Below are positions 63,549 to 64,000 of a DNA stretch of 64,000 nt, piece after piece. A model generated the notes under the pieces. It was not told the origin of the DNA and did no database searches. It saw nothing but the letters and a program-made list of their open reading frames with translations. The stretch lies in contig OX439051.1 in NCBI GenBank assembly GCA_949317995.1, forward strand, positions 44,271,250-44,335,249, read 5' to 3'. The first letter of the stretch is position 1. Every line of letters starts with the position of its first letter. Source of the DNA: Acholoe squamosa. Its lineage: Eukaryota > Annelida > Polychaeta > Phyllodocida > Polynoidae. The position numbers were made by a program, and so were the translations under genes.

Positions 63549-64000
63549 ACATCAGCGGAACTCGTAGCGTTCTGTTCGCCCTCACCGTTATCTTCGGCTT
63601 CATAGAAGGCAGCCATTACCGGTTTAGCAGCGGTACATTCAGATGAGTAGTGTCCCATGCGTTGGCACCTGAAACACTTGACCGTCCGGCGATCCACTCT
63701 GGGTCGTTGCTGGTTGGCTTGGAGGGCATCTGTAATATTCATACACATCTCCTCCATAAGTTTGGTCATGTCCGGGGACTGACCCTTCGCTTTATCAGCA
63801 TTGTCAGAAGACTTAATTGCCTTCTCACCAACCTTTGGGTCACTCCTGACCTCGGATGACGGTTTAGAATCTCTCGATTTACTAAACGCCTTCCGTGGAA
63901 TGTACTTCCTACCTGAAGTATTTTTCCTGAGCTGCATCGAACAAAAGGTGCCGTCCTCCTGCTCGATTTCTATTAGTTCAAAATCATCGGAGGTATTATC
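63539..64000 (-). CDS. gag: gag C-terminus with CCHC knuckle, element 3 (partial)
   Basis: Open frame from the window edge to TAG 63541-63539. Holds the zinc knuckle C-F-R-C-Q-R-M-G-H-Y-S-S-E-C (about 63635-63675), which binds element RNA, preceded by a basic, low-complexity region. Strong match to the element 1 knuckle. The remaining gag is outside the window. Confidence 0.82.
   Translation of the reverse strand, partial: DNTSDDFELIEIEQEDGTFCSMQLRKNTSGRKYIPRKAFSKSRDSKPSSEVRSDPKVGEKAIKSSDNADKAKGQSPDMTKLMEEMCMNITDALQANQQRPRVDRRTVKCFRCQRMGHYSSECTAAKPVMAAFYEAEDNGEGEQNATSSADVEN

Larger units (their letters stand above)
54332..64000 (-). mobile_element. Ty3/Gypsy element 3 (5' end outside window), nested in element 2
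   Basis: 3' LTR 54332-54695, then (on -) ORF3, pol and gag to the window edge. It lies inside the RT gene of element 2: element 2 codons run to 54331 (...catcattg), and the expected continuation (as in element 1) is missing. Same gene plan as elements 1 and 2, but clearly diverged and more GC-rich. The 5' LTR, the rest of gag and the second target duplication are outside. Confidence 0.94.

Overview
This window is animal (eukaryotic) DNA made almost entirely of LTR retrotransposons. The only credible host coding sequence is one small exon at 13580-13717. It has AG/GT borders, both in phase 1, and encodes the N-terminal half of a Ly6/uPAR (three-finger) domain. Several Ty3/Gypsy families, a Mutator-like transposase relic common in invertebrate genomes, and the Ly6-type exon suggest an invertebrate metazoan, possibly a marine lophotrochozoan. 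That placement is an inference and is weak. There are no bacterial operons, tRNA or rRNA genes, or CRISPR arrays.

Layout. (1) 1-9728, + strand: 3' part of Gypsy element A (end of gag, broken pol, an intact 1617-codon integrase plus zinc-finger frame, 3' LTR). Its tail, with flanking host DNA and a minus-strand solo LTR, is tandemly duplicated (about 2.6 kb period) out to 13268. (2) 13269-14002: host intron, Ly6-type exon and a 49-bp minisatellite. (3) 14003-31786, + strand: a 17.8-kb retrovirus-like element B with 571-bp LTRs (4 differences) and a 4-bp target duplication, inserted in the minisatellite. It carries gag, pol, an F-type env-like gene and accessory reading frames. (4) 31787-33467: host DNA. 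(5) 33468-43630, - strand: a complete but dead Gypsy element (element 1, 375-bp LTRs, TSD ATAT). (6) 43631-46381: host DNA and a decayed Mutator-like transposase. (7) 46382-54331, - strand: element 2, a relative of element 1. Its reverse transcriptase is split by (8) element 3, 54332 to beyond 64000, - strand, so element 2 must resume past the window.

Three themes stand out. First, elements A, 1, 2 and 3 all carry a large extra gene after integrase (the env position) encoding a disordered protein with paired C2H2-like zinc fingers. In elements 2 and 3 it also has a C-terminal coiled coil ending in a DEWDG motif. Promoter-like sites lie just upstream: CRE palindromes (plus an E-box in elements 1 and 2), or CCAAT/GC/TATA in A. 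This suggests the gene has its own transcript. Second, where the gag/pol junction is visible (A, 1, 3) gag ends with the same GGAAAAC-TAR string and pol is open in the -1 frame, which points to -1 ribosomal frameshifting. Third, element B looks like a complex retrovirus. A 29-nt exon with a Kozak ATG (23415-23443) ends in a splice donor whose phase fits three separate downstream acceptors (23705, 24472, 29249), which lead into an unknown protein, the env-like protein and a cysteine-rich protein.

Almost every element carries inactivating lesions (stops, frameshifts, YLDD to YLND, loss of the integrase Glu), so the locus is an accumulation of dead or dying copies. Splicing, promoter and frameshift statements are read from sequence only and have not been tested.
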